A DNA stretch of 64,000 nucleotides from contig NZ_VOSM01000001.1 in the NCBI RefSeq assembly GCF_007997015.1, positions 124,001 through 188,000 on the forward strand, written 5' to 3'. Each line of letters starts with the position of its first letter. Position 1 is the first letter of the stretch. The notes under the pieces were generated by a model that did no database searches, was not told the origin of the DNA, and worked only from the letters and a program-made list of their open reading frames with translations. Positions 60,401 through 64,000 of the stretch are shown in pieces. The translations under genes and the position numbers were made by a program. The stretch comes from Lujinxingia vulgaris. Lineage in GTDB: Bacteria; Myxococcota_A; Bradymonadia; Bradymonadales; Bradymonadaceae.

Positions 60401-61732
60401 ATGAGTCAGATGAATGGACCTTTCGAGAGCCTGCGCTGCGTGGTTGCGCAGGCTCTTCTCGTTGCGATGGTGGCCTTGTTTTGCGGCTGTGTGACAACGC
60501 AGACGCTGGGCGACCGCGCGTACAAGAGCGAAGAGTATCCGCTGGCGTTGCAGTACTACGAGCAGGCCATCTCGGAGGGCTCCCGCGATCCGGAGCTCTA
60601 CTATCGGGCGGCCCGTGCGGCGACTAACGTGGGGGCGTTCTCCCAGGCCGAGCGGTACTACAGCCGCTCGCTTCGGCATGGCGGCGGGGTACATGTGGCG
60701 CGTGCGTTGGCTCAGCTTTATGTGCAGACCAACAACTTCGCGCAGGCCGTGCGGGTCTATCAGTATTTGATGCGGGTCGAGGAGGATGTGCAGCCGGTCT
60801 ACAGCAATATGGGCGCGGCGCTGATGTATTCGGGACGCTACCTCGATGCCGAGTCGTTTATGATCATCGCGCAGCAGATGAAGCCCACCGATCCGGTGCC
60901 CTACATCAACCTGGGGGTGCTTTACGATCGGCACATCCGCAATCGCCCGCGGGCGGTGGCCTTTTACAACTGCTTTACTGAGCTCACCGGCGACGCTTCG
61001 CAGAAACGCCAGGTGGAGAACCGTCTGTTGGAGATGGCCAATGAAGGCCCGATCGACGCGTCTCGGGTCGGGCTACAGTGTGGCGAGGTGTACCGTCTGC
61101 CGGAGCCGGTGGCGGTGGACTTGAGCGAGGCGCTCAAGGACTACGGCGGTGAGGTGGACCTGGGGTTTGAAGTTGAGGCCGGGGAAGAGCCCGCCGAGAT
61201 CGAGGTGGAGCGCGTCGTGCCGGCTGAGGAGCCTCCGAGCGAGCCTGAGGCCGATGAGTCCGATGCGGTTGAGGCGAGCCCTGAAGCGCCGGGGGATGCG
61301 CCAGGTGATGCCGCGGGTGCGGGAGAGGAAGACGCGGCGGAATCGGCGCCTCCGGCCGCTGGCGACGCAGAGGGAGTGGCCAGCGAAGAGGCTTCAGATG
61401 AAGCCGAGCTCGCCGCGCTGAAGTTTTACGAAGATGGTCGTTACGATGACGCGCTGCGCGCGCTGCGCGCGCTTGAGGCGCGCAGCGAGGAGGGTGACCG
61501 TGTGCTGGGGCTTGCGCTCTACCGCACGGGGCGCTTTGAGGAGGCCACCGAGTGGCTGGAGCTTAGCGTGGAGCAGAAGCCCTCGCCGGAGGTCGCCGGC
61601 GCGTTGCTGGACGCCTACCGGCGTCTTGGTCAACGCGATGCGATGGGACCGCTGTGTGAGCGCTTTGAGGGATGGCCGGATTACGAGGCTGTGCTGGAGC
61701 GCTGCCCGGGTGAGGGGATGTCGGACGAGTGA
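60401..61732 (+). CDS. TPR lipoprotein, TadD-like
   Basis: A 443-residue lipoprotein with lipobox FCGC at about residue 29 and TPRs at about 35-190 (GDRAYKSEEYPLALQYYEQA, YINLGVLYDRHIRNRPRAVA), an acidic Glu/Ala/Pro linker (about 250-330), and further TPR-like repeats at 335-430 (LKFYEDGRYDDALRALRALE). Its place in the operon and lipobox fit TadD, the pilotin-like Tad lipoprotein; the linker and second TPR set make it longer than usual. It starts 7 bases after the FHA gene. Confidence 0.82.
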   Translation: MSQMNGPFESLRCVVAQALLVAMVALFCGCVTTQTLGDRAYKSEEYPLALQYYEQAISEGSRDPELYYRAARAATNVGAFSQAERYYSRSLRHGGGVHVARALAQLYVQTNNFAQAVRVYQYLMRVEEDVQPVYSNMGAALMYSGRYLDAESFMIIAQQMKPTDPVPYINLGVLYDRHIRNRPRAVAFYNCFTELTGDASQKRQVENRLLEMANEGPIDASRVGLQCGEVYRLPEPVAVDLSEALKDYGGEVDLGFEVEAGEEPAEIEVERVVPAEEPPSEPEADESDAVEASPEAPGDAPGDAAGAGEEDAAESAPPAAGDAEGVASEEASDEAELAALKFYEDGRYDDALRALRALEARSEEGDRVLGLALYRTGRFEEATEWLELSVEQKPSPEVAGALLDAYRRLGQRDAMGPLCERFEGWPDYEAVLERCPGEGMSDE

Positions 61733-61771
61733 GGCCGGTGGTTGTGTCTGCGGTGCAAGAGGAGAGCAGCT

Positions 61772-62215
61772 ATGATGCGTCGAATGCGCAGCGCCTGGGA
61801 GCGAACCCCGGCCTGGTTGGGGCGGGGAAGGGGAGCGACGGCGGCGGAGTATATGGTGCTCCTGATGCTGGCAGCGCTCTTTATCGTGGCGATGATTCGG
61901 GTCTTTGGCTCGTCGGTGACCTCGAAGTTCGAAGCGAGTCGCCAGGAGATCTCGGGGATCAGCAGTGAGGATCGTGGGACAAGTGCGGCGGGGCAGGGCG
62001 CGGCCGGTGCAAATAATGGTGAGCAACGCAGCATGACCCGCACGACGGTTGCGGCGGCGGCCACGAACTCAGCCGCCGCTGAGGCCCGCGCGCGTGGGGA
62101 GCGCCCGCAGGCCAGATGGTGGTCGGTGGGAGGCGTGAGCTGGATTGTGGTGGCGATCGTGCTGGGGCTCTTCGGGCTCTTAGGCTACGTGATCTTTGGC
62201 GGGAAGAAGGAGTGA
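61772..62215 (+). CDS. Flp-like type IVb pilin with C-terminal extension
   Basis: A 147-residue protein. The N-terminus has a prepilin-type site: after the basic leader, GATAAEYMVLLMLAALFIVA at 21-40. Cleavage after G21 gives a mature pilin with Glu at +5 and Tyr at +6, the Flp/TadE hallmark. Unlike Flp pilins (about 50-60 residues), it continues with a Ser/Thr/Ala-rich region and a second transmembrane helix (about 125-143, IVVAIVLGLFGLLGYVIFGG). ATG 61772 follows AGGAG by about 8 bases. It is last in the Tad operon. No prepilin peptidase or TadE/TadF gene is in the window. Confidence 0.78.
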   Translation: MMRRMRSAWERTPAWLGRGRGATAAEYMVLLMLAALFIVAMIRVFGSSVTSKFEASRQEISGISSEDRGTSAAGQGAAGANNGEQRSMTRTTVAAAATNSAAAEARARGERPQARWWSVGGVSWIVVAIVLGLFGLLGYVIFGGKKE

Positions 62216-62240
62216 GACGCCCGTCTTACTCCACCGCCTC

Positions 62241-62933
62241 TTACTCCACCGCCGCAAGCACGAAACGGAAGAGCAGCACGCAGAGCACACCGTAGGCCAG
62301 ATCCATGGCGATCATCGCCTTGACCCACCCCTGAACCTGGGGCCAGTCCTGCCCGGCGAGCAGGGCGGCGCTGATTTTGACCCCGGCGATGAGCAGTGGG
62401 ATGAGCAGGGGGTAGAGCAGCACCGGCAGGAGCACTTCGCGAAGATCGTTTTTGACGAGCATCGCCGAGACGAGTGTGCCCAGGGTGGCAAAACCCAGGG
62501 TGCCGATGAGCACCGAACCCAGATGCAGCGCCCAGGTCGGGCCCAGATCGACGGAAAACGCCAGCAGGAGCAGGGGGATGAGCGCGAGCTCAAAGAGAAG
62601 CATGAAGATCAGGTTCGCGGCGAGTTTGCCTATGTAGAGGCTGACCTGACTGCCCGGAATCAGCGCCAGGGCGCGCAGGCAACCGCTGGCCGTCTCATGT
62701 TGAAAGCTGCGCCCGATGGCCAGCGTGCCGCTGAAGACGATCGAGATCCACAGGATGCCGGGGAAGACCTCCGCGGTGGCGTCGCCGCTGCGGTAGAAGG
62801 CAAAGGTGAACACCGCCATCAGCAGCACCGAGAAGGCCACGGTGGTGGTGAGGATCTCGCGGGTGCGCCACTCCCGGCGCAGATCTTTGGCCAGGATCGT
62901 GCGGCTCTGTCGCAGGATGAGCGAGGTCTTCAT
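62241..62933 (-). CDS. ccmB: CcmB-like haem exporter permease
   Basis: A 230-residue integral membrane protein with six helices and the CcmB pattern (ILAKDLRREWRTREILTTTV, FPGILWISIVFSGTLAIGRS, GCLRALALIPG, LLPVLLYPLLIPLLIAGVK). With CcmA it forms the ABC module of cytochrome c maturation system I. The ATG at 62933 starts the canonical N-terminus; the longer frame overlaps the ATPase gene and is rejected. It is 16 bases downstream of ccmA. Confidence 0.9.
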   Translation of the reverse strand: MKTSLILRQSRTILAKDLRREWRTREILTTTVAFSVLLMAVFTFAFYRSGDATAEVFPGILWISIVFSGTLAIGRSFQHETASGCLRALALIPGSQVSLYIGKLAANLIFMLLFELALIPLLLLAFSVDLGPTWALHLGSVLIGTLGFATLGTLVSAMLVKNDLREVLLPVLLYPLLIPLLIAGVKISAALLAGQDWPQVQGWVKAMIAMDLAYGVLCVLLFRFVLAAVE

Positions 62934-62949
62934 AACCGATTGCCGGGGC

Positions 62950-63657
62950 TCAGGCGTGGGCCTGATAATGCGAGACGAGTGGGGTGCCGGGGGGGAGCGG
63001 GCCGCTGGCACGCAGCTGGCCTTTGCGCAGGATGAGCACGTTATCAGCCAGCGTCTCAATGAGCGAGAAGTTGTGGGAGATGATCACCACGATGCGGCCC
63101 TCATCGCGAAGTTCGCCTAGCAGGCTGCTGACAAGGGCGGTGCCGGCCTGGTCGAGCCCGGTGGCCGGCTCATCGAGGAGCACAAGCTGGGGGTCGTGCA
63201 GGAGGGCGCGTGCGATGGTCAATCGCTGCTTCATGCCGCGCGAGTAGGTGCCCACCGGGCGGTCTGCCGCCGCGCTTAAGCCCACGCGCTCCAGCCACCC
63301 TTCGACGATCTTCTGGATGTGGGGGATGCCGTAGAGCTGACCAAAGAAGGTGAGGTTCTCGCGGCCGGTGAGCTCGTCGTAGACGAGTGTCTGGTGGCTG
63401 ACCCAGCCGATGCGGGCGCGGCCGCGGCGGGCGAAGTCGGCAAAGGCGACCTTGCCAAAGCGCACCTCGCCATCGGAGGGGGCGTCGACGGTGGCCAGAA
63501 TGTTGAGAAGCGTGGACTTGCCGGCTCCGTTATTGCCCAGCAGGGCGGTGATGGAGCCGGCCTTAAGTGTGGTGCTGACCCGGTGGAGCGCAAAGGTGCG
63601 CCCGAAGACGCGCGAGACGTCTCGCAGCGTCACTGCGTTGGGGGAGCGTGGGGGCAT
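62950..63657 (-). CDS. ccmA: CcmA-like haem exporter ATPase
   Basis: A 235-residue ABC ATPase: Walker A GNNGAGKST at about 41-49, signature YSRGMKQRLTIARALLHDP, Walker B LVLLDEPATGLDQ and switch ISHNF. It pairs with the CcmB permease next to it, which makes CcmA the best call over other ABC ATPases. CcmA/CcmB with CcmC and CcmD load haem onto CcmE. The other ccm genes are presumably upstream, beyond the window. Confidence 0.85.
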   Translation of the reverse strand: MPPRSPNAVTLRDVSRVFGRTFALHRVSTTLKAGSITALLGNNGAGKSTLLNILATVDAPSDGEVRFGKVAFADFARRGRARIGWVSHQTLVYDELTGRENLTFFGQLYGIPHIQKIVEGWLERVGLSAAADRPVGTYSRGMKQRLTIARALLHDPQLVLLDEPATGLDQAGTALVSSLLGELRDEGRIVVIISHNFSLIETLADNVLILRKGQLRASGPLPPGTPLVSHYQAHA

Positions 63658-63684
63658 GGAGCGCTCGGGGATGCCGGCCGACGA

Positions 63685-64000
63685 TCAGCTTTGAGGGGCG
63701 TGACCCAGGTCGCGCAGCTTGGAGAGGATGAGCGAGAGACGCTCGCGCAGTAGCCCCACCTCCGCGTCGATCTCCCACCGAGTCTCTTCGTCTGCGCTCT
63801 GGCGAAGACGCCTGAGCTCGGCCAACTCGTCGAGGATCAGCTCGCGCTCGGCGTTGAGCGCGCTCAAGATCTCGTCGCGCTTGCTGCCGTCATTGAGCCG
63901 GCGGTGCTCCCGAAGTCCGAATCCGACCACCAGGAGCGAGACGAGGATACCCAGCGCCAGCGCGATCCAACCGCCCAGCGGGCGGCCAAAGGGCAGCCCG
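63685..64000 (-). CDS. Small membrane/coiled-coil protein, 5' end beyond window
   Basis: The frame is open to the end of the window on the minus strand. At least 104 residues are visible: an N-terminal transmembrane helix (GGWIALALGILVSLLVVGFG), then a basic turn and a long heptad-rich coiled coil (ERELILDELAELRRLRQSAD, RWEIDAEVGLLRERLSLIL). A GTG at 63930 would cut the membrane helix and is not the start. It lies 27 bases upstream of ccmA. Function unknown; a cytochrome c maturation accessory or CcmH-type subunit is possible from position only. Confidence 0.65.
   Translation of the reverse strand, partial: GLPFGRPLGGWIALALGILVSLLVVGFGLREHRRLNDGSKRDEILSALNAERELILDELAELRRLRQSADEETRWEIDAEVGLLRERLSLILSKLRDLGHAPQS

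Overview
This is a 64 kb window of GC-rich bacterial DNA, densely coded on both strands. No rRNA, tRNA, CRISPR array or transposase was seen. The gene content points to the Myxococcota/deltaproteobacterial group. Homologues of the Myxococcus Glt gliding machinery (GltD, GltE, GltJ) and a Tgl-like pilotin sit beside many TPR lipoproteins, FHA and kinase-fold proteins, and a DUF4388 protein. A Bradymonadales-type predator-like bacterium is my best guess; this is inference from gene content only.

Layout. 1-7.4 kb: glt cluster (gltD cut by the window edge, gltE, a small secreted protein, then gltJ behind its own promoter). 7.5-9.9 kb: RqcH with a 19-base poly-G tract, and a Tgl-like lipoprotein. 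9.9-16.6 kb: aldo/keto reductase, double-SDR fusion and BASS transporter in one minus-strand run; an FMO-type monooxygenase with a TetR-type operator in its promoter and a TetR gene downstream; a YceI protein. 16.8-20.3 kb: an acetate kinase-PduL fusion, a 42/43-bp array of palindromes, and an unknown TIM-barrel-like protein. 20.5-27.4 kb: PHP-domain lipoprotein with a His-rich tail, LemA, an M48 protease with a TerB-like tail, and a ferritin-like protein. 27.4-36.6 kb: a minus-strand run with a low-complexity membrane protein, CPBP protease, beta-propeller lipoprotein, a pseudokinase/Dna2-like nuclease-helicase, and a tandem universal stress protein. 36.8-46.3 kb: glycosyltransferase, PEGA pseudokinase, an m5U-methyltransferase homologue lacking both catalytic residues, a DUF4388 protein, an SDR, and a receiver-GGDEF protein. 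46.4-52.4 kb: PhnC-PhnE fusion with PhnD, HPPD, an HD phosphohydrolase, a second SDR, and a 155-bp terminal-inverted-repeat element. 52.6-62.2 kb: a Tad/Flp pilus operon (CpaB, CpaC, FHA-CpaF, TadB, TadC, FHA protein, TPR lipoprotein, Flp-like pilin). 62.2-64 kb: CcmB, CcmA and a truncated membrane/coiled-coil gene.

Main themes. Two surface machines (Glt gliding and Tad pilus) frame the window. Phospho-signalling folds recur: two FHA proteins and two kinase-like domains, both of which lack key catalytic residues. Several normally separate proteins are fused (AckA-PduL, PhnC-PhnE, FHA-CpaF, SDR-SDR, pseudokinase-Dna2). The strongest candidates for something undescribed are the pseudokinase-Dna2 operon, the dead TrmA-like protein, the helically phased palindrome array, and the small mobile-looking inverted-repeat element.
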